NCBI GenBank assembly: GCA_022841245.1
Contig: JALHRW010000031.1
Span: 1 to 35,209 of the forward strand
Length of the DNA stretch: 35,209 bases
Reading direction: 5' to 3'
Source: Planctomycetota bacterium
GTDB taxonomy: Bacteria > Planctomycetota > UBA11346
The notes under the pieces were generated by a model. That model saw only the letters and a program-made list of their open reading frames with translations, made no database searches and had not been told where the DNA came from. A program made the position numbers and the translations under genes. The first letter of the stretch is position 1; every line of letters starts with the position of its first letter. Shown in pieces: positions 15,611 through 23,188 of the stretch.

Positions 15611-17290
15611 TTAATGCTTGCTCATCTGGTCGGCGACCGGGATGGGTGGGGTGGTCTCGAAGTTGTAGACCGGCGGCGGGCAGGTGGTCGCCCACTCGAA
15701 GGACTGCTGCACATCGTTGACCTGCCAGGGATCGTTCTCGGTCACTTTGGGCCGGCCGTAGCTGCGCAGCAGGTCGACCACGAACCACACCGCAGCGATG
15801 AAGGTCAGCGCATAGCCCACGGTGGTGATGTGGTTGAGCACCAGGAAGTCCTTGAAGTACACCGGCACGCGGCGGGCCATGCCCAGGGCACCGGTCAGGT
15901 GCATGGTCATGAAGGCGACGAAGACGCCGACCAGCATGAGCCAGAAGATCCAGTTGCCCTGCTTTTCGCTGAGCATGCGGCCGGTCATCTTCGGCCACCA
16001 GTAGTAGGTCATCGCAAACAGCAGCATCACCGAGCCGCCGACCATGGCCATGTGGAAGTGACCGACGACGAAGTAGCTGTCGTGCATCGACATGTCGATC
16101 GGAGTAAGGGCGAGGAAGAGGCCGCCGAAGCCGCCGAAGACGAACATGCTGATGAAGCCGCAAGCGAACTTCATCGCCACGGTGAAGCGGATCGTGCCCC
16201 CCCACATCGTCGCCAGCCAGGAGAAGATCTTGATGCCGGTGGGCACGGCGATGACGAGCGAGGCGTACATGAAGAAGGCCTGCAGCCAGGTCGGCATGCC
16301 GACCGTGAACATGTGGTGCGCCCACACCAGGAAGCCGATGAAGCTGATGATGCCGACGGCGATGACCATACCGAGGTAGCCGAAGACCTTCTTGTGGCTG
16401 AAGGCCGCGAAGACGTGGCTGATCGCGCCGAATCCGGGCAGGATCATGATGTAGACCGCCGGATGGCTGTAGAACCAGAAGATGTGCTGGTACAGCACCG
16501 GATCGCCGCCCTGGCTCGCCTTGGTGAAGGTGGTGCCGAAGTTGCGGTCCATCAGGATGATGGTCACGGCGGCGGCCAGCACCGGGGTGGCCAGCAGCTG
16601 GATGATCGAGGTGAAGAACGTCGCCCAGGCGAACAACGGCAGCTTCATCCAGCCCATGCCGGGGGCGCGCAGCGAAACGATGGTGACGATGAAGTTGATC
16701 GCCGCGAGGATCGACGACACCCCGGCCAGATGCACGCCGAGGATCCACATGTCCTGGCCCGGCCCGGCGCTGGCCTCCTTGAGCGACAGCGGCGGATAGG
16801 CGGTCCAGCCCGAGGCGGCGGCGCCGCCGACGACGAAGAAGCTGGACAGCTGCAGCACCGCGGCCGGGATCAGCAGCCAGAAGCCGAAGGCGTTCAGCTT
16901 GGGGAAGGCCATATCGCGGGCGCCGATCATCAGCGGCACGAGATAGTTGGCGAAGGCGATGAAGCCTGGAATGAGGACGAAGAAGATCATCACGCTGGCG
17001 TGCATGGTGACCATCTGGTTGTACAGGTGGCGGTCGCCGAACATGCCGTTGGCATCGGAGAACAGGCTGATCGCGTTGGTGCCGGTGAGGGCGGCCTGCT
17101 GCAGCGCCTCGACCGTGGCGCCGGGCATGGCCAGCTGCACGCGGATGGCGCCAGCCATCGCCCCGCCGATCAGGGCGCTGAAGATGACCAGCCAGAAGTA
17201 CATCAGGCCGATCTTCTTGTGGTCGACCGTGGTCAGCCAATCCATCACGCCGGTATAGCGCTTGATCGGCGGCATCGGGGAATCGCTCAT
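15611..17290 (-). CDS. coxA: Cytochrome c oxidase subunit I, A2-type heme-copper oxidase
   Basis: A 559-residue, twelve-helix catalytic subunit that reduces oxygen and pumps protons. Heme a ligands are His97 ('VTMHASVM') and the second His of 'GHFHMAM' (411-413), whose first His binds heme a3. CuB ligands include His276 and the 'HH' pair 325-326. The K-channel lysine is present in 'PTGIKIF' (Lys354). The helix VI segment reads 'FWFYSHPAVYI' (272-281): the Glu of the common HPEVY motif is replaced and a Tyr-Ser pair precedes the His, the mark of the A2 (caa3) subfamily. It fits a caa3-like oxidase receiving electrons from ACIII. Confidence 0.97.
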   Translation of the reverse strand: MSDSPMPPIKRYTGVMDWLTTVDHKKIGLMYFWLVIFSALIGGAMAGAIRVQLAMPGATVEALQQAALTGTNAISLFSDANGMFGDRHLYNQMVTMHASVMIFFVLIPGFIAFANYLVPLMIGARDMAFPKLNAFGFWLLIPAAVLQLSSFFVVGGAAASGWTAYPPLSLKEASAGPGQDMWILGVHLAGVSSILAAINFIVTIVSLRAPGMGWMKLPLFAWATFFTSIIQLLATPVLAAAVTIILMDRNFGTTFTKASQGGDPVLYQHIFWFYSHPAVYIMILPGFGAISHVFAAFSHKKVFGYLGMVIAVGIISFIGFLVWAHHMFTVGMPTWLQAFFMYASLVIAVPTGIKIFSWLATMWGGTIRFTVAMKFACGFISMFVFGGFGGLFLALTPIDMSMHDSYFVVGHFHMAMVGGSVMLLFAMTYYWWPKMTGRMLSEKQGNWIFWLMLVGVFVAFMTMHLTGALGMARRVPVYFKDFLVLNHITTVGYALTFIAAVWFVVDLLRSYGRPKVTENDPWQVNDVQQSFEWATTCPPPVYNFETTPPIPVADQMSKH

Positions 17291-17300
17291 GGAGACGGCC

Positions 17301-18407
17301 TCAGTTCGCGGCGGCGGACGGCGCCGCGCCCAGACGGTTGATCACGGATTCGAGCGTGGCACGTCGCGCGGGCAGCGCAGCCGGCAGATCGCCAGGCTTG
17401 CGCGCCACCGAGGCGGCGTTGCTCGCGACCCAGTAGCGCAGAGCGAAGGTCCGCCACGGGTCGGAGCCCTTCTTCAGGTACGCGGCGACGGCCTCGTCGA
17501 GAGCCTTGGCGTCGACCTCCGGGCCGGACAGGGCGGACCACACCCGCACGCTGTCGCCGCGGTTGCGCTGGAGCTGGGTCCACACGGCGAAGTCGGGCTC
17601 GTCTACGACCAGGGCGCTGATCAGCATGATGCCGTGGCCCTGGCCGCACAGCTCGGCGCACTGGCCCTTGAACAGGCCGAGGCGCTCGGGCGTGAACCAG
17701 GTGTTGGTGTAACGGCCCTTGAATGTGTCTTTCTTGACCCCGAAGGCCGGGATCCACCAGGCGTGATTGACGTCATTGCTGGTCAGATTGAGGATCACCC
17801 GGCGGTCTTTGACCAGCACCAGCGGTTCCTGCACGCCGACCACGTCCTGGCCGACCTCGAACTGGTCTTCGCGCCGGGTCGGCGCGTCGCCGCCCAGACG
17901 CTGGTACTTGTAGTCCCAGGCGAAGGTCTTGCCGCGCACCTCGACCACCATGTCGCGACGCTGGTCGGCGGGTGGGGCCTCCATCTTCACCAGCAGGTCC
18001 CATATCGGGATGCTGACGATGACCAGCGCGACGACCGGGATGGCCGTCCACACGAACTCCAGGCGATGGTTGCCGGTGAAGGTCGCAGGCGTGCGGCCGT
18101 CCTGCTTCTTGCGGTACTTCCAGATGATCCACACCAGCAGGATCTGCGGCAGGATGAGGAAGGGCAGGAAGACGAGCAGGCTGAACCAGGTCGCCTGGGC
18201 GACGTCGCGGGCGATGTCGCTGGCCGGAGCATCGAAGGCGCCCGCCATCGGCGTCAGCACCGCACCCTTCGGGCCCTTGAGGGCGTAGAGGTCCTGGTTG
18301 AACAGCGCGACGTAGCGCTCGACCTCGCTGGCGGCGGGGGCCGGAGCGATCTCGGCGGCCGGCAGCAGGGCGGCGAGCAGAAGCAGGGCGAGGAGTGGAC
18401 GGGACAT
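17301..18407 (-). CDS. coxB: Cytochrome c oxidase subunit II (CuA, no fused heme c)
   Basis: A 368-residue protein that takes electrons from cytochrome c through its dinuclear CuA centre. It has a signal peptide (about 1-18), two membrane helices (about 73-97 and 120-140) and a cupredoxin domain. CuA ligands are all visible: His215 ('NDVNHAWWIPAFG') and 'CAELCGQGHGIM' (Cys250, Glu252, Cys254, His258, Met261). After the cupredoxin domain, about 95 residues follow where caa3 oxidases usually have a cytochrome c domain, but no CxxCH occurs. The separate cytochrome c gene just upstream may supply that heme. Starts two bases after the previous stop. Confidence 0.95.
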   Translation of the reverse strand: MSRPLLALLLLAALLPAAEIAPAPAASEVERYVALFNQDLYALKGPKGAVLTPMAGAFDAPASDIARDVAQATWFSLLVFLPFLILPQILLVWIIWKYRKKQDGRTPATFTGNHRLEFVWTAIPVVALVIVSIPIWDLLVKMEAPPADQRRDMVVEVRGKTFAWDYKYQRLGGDAPTRREDQFEVGQDVVGVQEPLVLVKDRRVILNLTSNDVNHAWWIPAFGVKKDTFKGRYTNTWFTPERLGLFKGQCAELCGQGHGIMLISALVVDEPDFAVWTQLQRNRGDSVRVWSALSGPEVDAKALDEAVAAYLKKGSDPWRTFALRYWVASNAASVARKPGDLPAALPARRATLESVINRLGAAPSAAAN

Positions 18408-18409
18408 GG

Positions 18410-19315
18410 TCAGGCCTTCTGCCCGGCGGCGGCGACCAGCACGCCGGCAGCGGCGTCGATGCTGGCAGCTGGTTCGAGGGCCAGCGACGGATCGCCGCTG
18501 TCCGCACTGATCAATACGACGACGACACGGGCTCGGTCACCCGTACGCGCAGCCTCGTGCAGCTGCACCAGCCAGCCGGCATGACGGGCCGGAGTCTTGG
18601 CGATACGCGCCAGCAGGCGTCGCTCAGCGGTCTCGGCTCCGCCCGCGGCTTCGCTCAACCAGGCGCGCGCAGCAGTGGCCCGCGCCTCGCCCTCGCGTGC
18701 GGCGACCGCCATCAGCGGATGCAGCTTGGCGTGCTGCTCGACCAGGTGCGGCGGGGTGCGTGGACCTTCCGCCACCGCCCCGGGCCTGGGGATCTGCGCC
18801 TGGATCTCGGGCTTGTCATCGGCGATGTAGATCGGCTGCGGTTTCTGCCAGGTCTCGCGCACGAAGTGGGCGACGGCGTAGCGGTCGGCCGCGTCGAGGT
18901 TGGTGAAGCCGGGCATGCCCTGCCCCCAGCCCTTGGTCAGGGTGAGGAAGAAGCCGTACGGCCCGCCGCCCCATTCGGCCTTGTAGGCGTCCTTCTTCAG
19001 GTTGCGCGGTGCCGGGCTGCTGCCGGTCATGTTCTGGTCGCCGTTGGGACCATGGCACGAGGCGCAGTTCTTCAGGTACAGCTGCTGGCCGCGCTCGAGC
19101 ACCGCCGGCGAACGGTCGGCGATCAGCGCCGGATGATCGATCGGGGCGGCGGCGGCCTTGGGCGCGAAGTCGATCCTGCCGGCATCGCGGCCATGCAGCA
19201 TGCCGACGTCGAGCCAATGGAAGAACACCCAGCCCATGGCGCCGGCGGCGGCGAGCAGGCCGACGCTCCACAGCGCAGGATGGCTGATTTCACGGGTTTT
19301 GGCGGGGGAGCTCAT
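18410..19315 (-). CDS. Membrane-anchored monoheme cytochrome c with long C-terminal extension
   Basis: A 301-residue protein with an uncleaved membrane anchor (about residues 14-34) and one class I cytochrome c domain: heme site 'CASCHGPNGD' (Cys84, Cys87, His88) and likely sixth ligand Met134 in 'GQGMPGF'. The cytochrome domain ends near residue 160. A further 140 residues follow, rich in Ala and Arg, without CxxCH and with an apparent helical part and a hydrophobic strand ('RARVVVVLISA'). Its ATG shares a base with the actF stop (TGATG). Placed between actF and coxB, it is the natural carrier from ACIII to CuA. The tail matches nothing I recognise. Confidence 0.88.
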   Translation of the reverse strand: MSSPAKTREISHPALWSVGLLAAAGAMGWVFFHWLDVGMLHGRDAGRIDFAPKAAAAPIDHPALIADRSPAVLERGQQLYLKNCASCHGPNGDQNMTGSSPAPRNLKKDAYKAEWGGGPYGFFLTLTKGWGQGMPGFTNLDAADRYAVAHFVRETWQKPQPIYIADDKPEIQAQIPRPGAVAEGPRTPPHLVEQHAKLHPLMAVAAREGEARATAARAWLSEAAGGAETAERRLLARIAKTPARHAGWLVQLHEAARTGDRARVVVVLISADSGDPSLALEPAASIDAAAGVLVAAAGQKA

Positions 19316-20514
19316 CAGTGGAGGTGCTCCGCATTGATCGCCGGCAGGACGCGCGGATCGCCTGGCGGCACCAGGCCGCGGCGGCGCCAGTGGCGCACGG
19401 CGAGGAGGAAGGTGCCGGCGAGGAAGCCGAGCGCGACCAGCGCCTCGGGACCGATCGGCATCCGGTAGTGGTTGGGCGAGAAGGCCGGGATGACCAGCCA
19501 GTGGACTTCCAGCCAGGTGCCGAGCAGCACGCAGGCTCCGGCCACGCCCAGCGCCCACGGCTTGGCACGCAGCGACTGGCTCATCAGCAGGGCGAAGGGG
19601 ATGGCGCAGCGCACGATCACCTCGACCAGGGCCTGGGTGCCGTAGCCGTGCTGCGCCCGCATCAGGTACCAGAACGACTCCTCGTCGATGTTGGCGAAAC
19701 TGATGACGGCGTACTGGACGTAGGAGATGTAGGCGACGATGCACGACCACGCCACGATCCAGGTGCCGAGGTCCTTGAGCAGATGCGGCCGCGCCACCTG
19801 GTGCAGGCCCTTGCGCGACAGCCAGGCCAGGGCCAGGGCGGTGGCGCCGAGGAAGGCGTGGATCGCACCGATCAGGCAGTAGCCGCCGAAGACGGTGCTG
19901 ACCCACTGCACATGCAGGGCCAGCAGGGTGTCCCACATCAGCAGGGTGAAGGCCGGCACCAGCACGATCAGCGACAGCACCGACCAGCGCACCAGGCGGG
20001 CGCGGGCGGCCTCGTCGGCAGCGGCGCCGTGGCGGGCGAGACCGCGCGACAGCACCAGCAGGATGGCGAGGACGGCGCTGACCGTGATGACCCAGCGCGT
20101 CTCACCCATCCACCACGCCTTGGAGCCATGCGGATCGCGGAACAGGCTGTCGCGGGCCGGGTTGCCGTGCGCCCATTCGTAGATGAACGGGATGCCGCCG
20201 GCGCAGATCGCGAGCAGGGCGAGGATGGCCAGCGGCAGGCCGGCGCCGACCCCCTGCATCACGTTCTGCAGCGGCACCGACCAGCGCGCCCCGCACAGGG
20301 CGTGGACGGCGAGGAAGAAGATCGCGCCGACCGCCAGCCACAGCGGCAGCATCAAGCCGGCGAGCAGCGACGACCAGGCGCGGGCTCCACCGCCCTCCTG
20401 GAAGACCAGCATGGCGACGGCCGCCGCTGCGCAGGCGCACAGCACCCAGGCGACGGGTTCGAGCCGCGAGCGGTGCATCACCGGCGTTTCGAGATGGTCG
20501 AGACGATCGATCAC
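19315..20514 (-). CDS. actF: Alternative complex III subunit ActF (NrfD/PsrC-like membrane subunit)
   Basis: A 399-residue membrane protein with about ten helices, one of the two integral quinol-side subunits of ACIII with ActC. Family features are the loop 'GIPFIYEWAHGN', 'KAWWMGETRWVI', 'YISYVQYAVISFANIDEESFWYLMR' and 'EVHWLVIPAFSPNH', typical of the quinol:cytochrome c oxidoreductase subunit. The GTG at 20514 is chosen because GGAGGG stands six bases upstream and GTG overlaps the actE stop (GTGA); the ATG at 20478 has no comparable site. ActF normally forms a module with ActC for quinol binding and possibly proton movement. Confidence 0.88.
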   Translation of the reverse strand: MIDRLDHLETPVMHRSRLEPVAWVLCACAAAAVAMLVFQEGGGARAWSSLLAGLMLPLWLAVGAIFFLAVHALCGARWSVPLQNVMQGVGAGLPLAILALLAICAGGIPFIYEWAHGNPARDSLFRDPHGSKAWWMGETRWVITVSAVLAILLVLSRGLARHGAAADEAARARLVRWSVLSLIVLVPAFTLLMWDTLLALHVQWVSTVFGGYCLIGAIHAFLGATALALAWLSRKGLHQVARPHLLKDLGTWIVAWSCIVAYISYVQYAVISFANIDEESFWYLMRAQHGYGTQALVEVIVRCAIPFALLMSQSLRAKPWALGVAGACVLLGTWLEVHWLVIPAFSPNHYRMPIGPEALVALGFLAGTFLLAVRHWRRRGLVPPGDPRVLPAINAEHLH

Positions 20515-21323
20515 TTGCCGCCCTCCGGCGTCGGCCAGCTCGGGCCGACGTACTCCGGCACCGGCGCGGGTGGCGGGATGAACTCGTGGCCGTCGCCGGC
20601 CGAGCCGATGGCGCCGAGCGCGGCCTTGGCCTCCTCGGCCAGGCGCAGCAGTTCGTCGCGCCGGGCCTTGAGCGCCTGGTCGTCCGGCTTCTTGGCGATC
20701 TCGCTGTCGATGTAGGGCACCAGCTTGGCGATGTCCTCGGCGGCGAGGTTGGCCAGGGCCTGCAGGCGGACGAAGCGCACCACCGCCCAACGGCTCGCAG
20801 GCGGCAGCTGCGCCCGCATGTTCATCATGCGACCTTTGCCCATGGTCAGGACATGGAATATCTCGCCCTCGCTGAGCTGCAGCACCGACAGCCCGTTGAG
20901 GCTGGGGATGCCGCCGAAGGACGCCGCGATGTAGCCGTTCGCGGCATCGCCGTCGCGGCCGTGGCAGGCGGCGCAGTAGGAGAGGAAGTCGCGCTGGCCG
21001 CGCTTGAGCACCTGGGCGTCCAGCGGCAGCGGGTTGCGCATCTGCCGGGCCCCGGCCCAGTCGGTCGCGGCCAGCGGGTAGGGCTGGAAGCCGCGCGGCA
21101 CCGTACCCTCCGGCGGCGCGAGCATGGCCGGGAAGTGGACCGTGCGCTTGATCGGCTGGCCCTGGGCATCGCGCGCATCGATCTCGACCGTGCCGGCGTC
21201 CTGGCTCTCGTAGGCCGGGGTGTGGAACATGTCGGGCATGACCTCGATGCCGCGCTCCTTCTTCTCCTCGCCGCAGGCACCGAGGGCGAGCAGCACGACG
21301 GCGACACTCATCAGCTTATGCAT
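20511..21323 (-). CDS. actE: Alternative complex III subunit ActE (monoheme cytochrome c lipoprotein)
   Basis: A 270-residue exported cytochrome c. A lipoprotein signal ends in 'LLALGAC' (Cys17). The segment 'IEVMPDMFHTPAYES' is characteristic of ActE, followed by 'YPLAATDWAGARQMRNPLP' and one heme c site 'YCAACHGRDGDAANGYIA', with a likely methionine ligand in 'GKGRMMNM'. In ACIII, ActE passes electrons from the ActA/ActB core toward the soluble or anchored cytochrome c. The C-terminal 60 residues are charged and end in a Pro-rich string. It overlaps the end of actD by 8 bases. Confidence 0.92.
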   Translation of the reverse strand: MHKLMSVAVVLLALGACGEEKKERGIEVMPDMFHTPAYESQDAGTVEIDARDAQGQPIKRTVHFPAMLAPPEGTVPRGFQPYPLAATDWAGARQMRNPLPLDAQVLKRGQRDFLSYCAACHGRDGDAANGYIAASFGGIPSLNGLSVLQLSEGEIFHVLTMGKGRMMNMRAQLPPASRWAVVRFVRLQALANLAAEDIAKLVPYIDSEIAKKPDDQALKARRDELLRLAEEAKAALGAIGSAGDGHEFIPPPAPVPEYVGPSWPTPEGGK

Positions 21324-21852
21324 GGTCAGCGCCCTTCGACTCGATCCGTTCCGCCTTGTGGTCGCCGAGCCAGCGCGACAGCGACGCGACGCTGTAGCGT
21401 TCGCCATCGACCGGCAGGAGCAGGCAGAACTGGTCGTCGGTGATGCGCGGGTCGGCGACCTTGAGATCGCCGGGCACCAGCTTGCAGGCATGGAAGCAGG
21501 ACATCAGGTTGACCAGCGCGCCGGCGAGCAGCGCCGTCTCGAGGATCGGCACGAGCCAGAACTGCGGCGAGAAGTAGGGCTTGCCGCTGACGTTGATCGG
21601 CCACTCCTGCACCGAGGAGAGGACGAAGAAGTGCAGGCAGCCGGCGGCGCCGAGCAGCACCGCGACCATCACGGCACGCCCGATCCAGCTGCGCGGGTGG
21701 CCCATGACGTCCTCGAAGCCGTGCACCGGCCACGGGGTGAAGGCGGTCAGGCCGGGGAAGCGGGCGTCGCGGGCAGCGCCGGCGGCAGCGGTGAACGCGG
21801 CCTCGTCGGACCAGAATCCGGCGACGTAGGACCGGGGGAGCGGATCAGCCAT
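21316..21852 (-). CDS. actD: Alternative complex III subunit ActD (DUF3341)
   Basis: A 178-residue protein of the ActD/DUF3341 family. The N-terminal cytoplasmic part carries 'YVAGFWSDEAAFTAAAGAARDARFPGLTAFTPWPVHGFEDVMG', typical of the family; two membrane helices follow (about 58-80 and 101-121), separated by 'EWPINVSGKPYFSPQFWLVPI'. The end contains 'DPRITDDQFCLLLPVDG', also conserved. ActD is a peripheral membrane-helix subunit without redox cofactor, thought to stabilise the membrane arm. It overlaps actC by 8 bases and actE by 8 bases. Confidence 0.92.
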   Translation of the reverse strand: MADPLPRSYVAGFWSDEAAFTAAAGAARDARFPGLTAFTPWPVHGFEDVMGHPRSWIGRAVMVAVLLGAAGCLHFFVLSSVQEWPINVSGKPYFSPQFWLVPILETALLAGALVNLMSCFHACKLVPGDLKVADPRITDDQFCLLLPVDGERYSVASLSRWLGDHKAERIESKGADHA

Positions 21853-23188
21853 GGGCGTGCTCCTTCTTCCCGCCGAGCAGCGTCGCCTTGACCTCGGCGA
21901 TCGAGACCATCGGGGCGATGCGGGCGAAGACCAGGAACTGGGTGAAGAACATGCCGAACGAGCCGGCCAGGATCATGTAGTCGAAGGTGGTGAAGGCGTA
22001 GCTCGTCCACTCGCTCGGCATCTGCCCGTGCCGCAACGACAGGGCCATGATGTTGTAGCGCTCGAACCACATGCCGACGTTGACCAGCAGGCCGATGAGG
22101 AAGAGGGCGCGGATGTCGCGGCGGAAGCGCTTGAACCACAGCAGCTGGATCGGCAGCAGGTTGCAGCCCACCATCAGCCAGAAGCTCCAGCAGCTCTCGC
22201 CGGTGGCGCGCCACAGGAACTGCTCGCGCTCCATCGGCGATTCGCTCCACCAGGCGGCGAAGTATTCCATCCCATAGACGTAGGCGACGACCAGGCCGGC
22301 GGCGAGGATGATCTTGGCCAGGCGTTCGAAGTGGTCGAGGGTGATGTAGGCCTGCAGCTTGAGCATCTCGCGCATCGGAACCAGGACGACGAAGGCCATG
22401 GCCAGACCGCCGAACACCGCGCCGGTGACGAAGTAGGGCGGGAAGACGGTGGCGTGCCAGCCGGGCACATGCGCCACGGCCAGCAGGATGGCGATGGTCG
22501 AGTGCATGCCGATGACCAGCGGGGTGGCCAGCCAGGCGAACTGGCTGTAGGCGCGCTCGTAGTGGTTCCAGTCGGCCGAGGTCCCCTTCCAACCCATCGC
22601 CAGCATGCCGTAGAGCAGCTTCTGCCACTTCCGCGTGGCGCGGTCGCGCACGGTGGCGAAGTCGGGGATCAGGCCGAGGTAGAAGAACACCACCGAGCAG
22701 GTGGCGTAGCCGGTGATGGCGAAGACGTCCCACATGATCGGCGACTTGAACTGCGGCCACATGCCGAGGTCGTTCGGCGCCGGGAGCAGCCAGTAGTCGA
22801 CCCACGGGCGGCCGGTGTGGATGAGCGGGAACAGGCCGGCGATGTTGATCGCGAAGATGGTCATCGCCTCGGTCGCGCGGTTGACCCCGGTGCGCCATTT
22901 CTGCCGGAACAGCAGCAGGACCGACGACACGATGGTGCCGGCGACCGCGACCGCGATCCAGTAGATGTAGGTGCCGATGTCGTTGCCCCAGTTGACCACG
23001 TTGTTGACGCCGAAGACGCCGTAGCCGGCGCGGACGTAGACCGCGACGGCCATGAACAGGGCGCCGGCGATGCCGGCGGCGGTGAGGAAGGCGCCCCACC
23101 ACTGCAGGCTGGGCATGCGGAACAGCGGCGCCGTCAGATCGTCGGTGATCTGCGACGCCGTGAGCTTGGGCTGCGGAGCGTCGGACAT
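21845..23188 (-). CDS. actC: Alternative complex III subunit ActC (NrfD-like quinol-binding subunit)
   Basis: A 447-residue polytopic NrfD/PsrC-type protein with about ten helices, the main quinol-oxidising membrane subunit of ACIII. Recognisable parts are 'PSLQWWGAFLTAAGIAGALFMAVAVYVRAGYGVFGVNN', 'VNWGNDIGTYIYWIAVAVAG', 'HTGRPWVDYWLLPAPN', 'HSTIAILLAVAHVPGWHATVFPPYFVTGA' and 'WFKRFRRDIRALFLIGLLVNVGMWFERYNI'. The His and Asp residues near the first helices are those the family uses around the quinol site. The ATG at 23188 shares one base with the actB stop (TGATG). A longer frame upstream is only an overlap with actB. Confidence 0.95.
   Translation of the reverse strand: MSDAPQPKLTASQITDDLTAPLFRMPSLQWWGAFLTAAGIAGALFMAVAVYVRAGYGVFGVNNVVNWGNDIGTYIYWIAVAVAGTIVSSVLLLFRQKWRTGVNRATEAMTIFAINIAGLFPLIHTGRPWVDYWLLPAPNDLGMWPQFKSPIMWDVFAITGYATCSVVFFYLGLIPDFATVRDRATRKWQKLLYGMLAMGWKGTSADWNHYERAYSQFAWLATPLVIGMHSTIAILLAVAHVPGWHATVFPPYFVTGAVFGGLAMAFVVLVPMREMLKLQAYITLDHFERLAKIILAAGLVVAYVYGMEYFAAWWSESPMEREQFLWRATGESCWSFWLMVGCNLLPIQLLWFKRFRRDIRALFLIGLLVNVGMWFERYNIMALSLRHGQMPSEWTSYAFTTFDYMILAGSFGMFFTQFLVFARIAPMVSIAEVKATLLGGKKEHAHG

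Noticed and set aside
15614..17341. A 575-residue plus-strand frame opposite coxA
   Set aside because: It is a His/Asp/Glu/Gly-rich antisense shadow of a clear CoxA; the same applies to other long plus-strand frames across 9570-27521.
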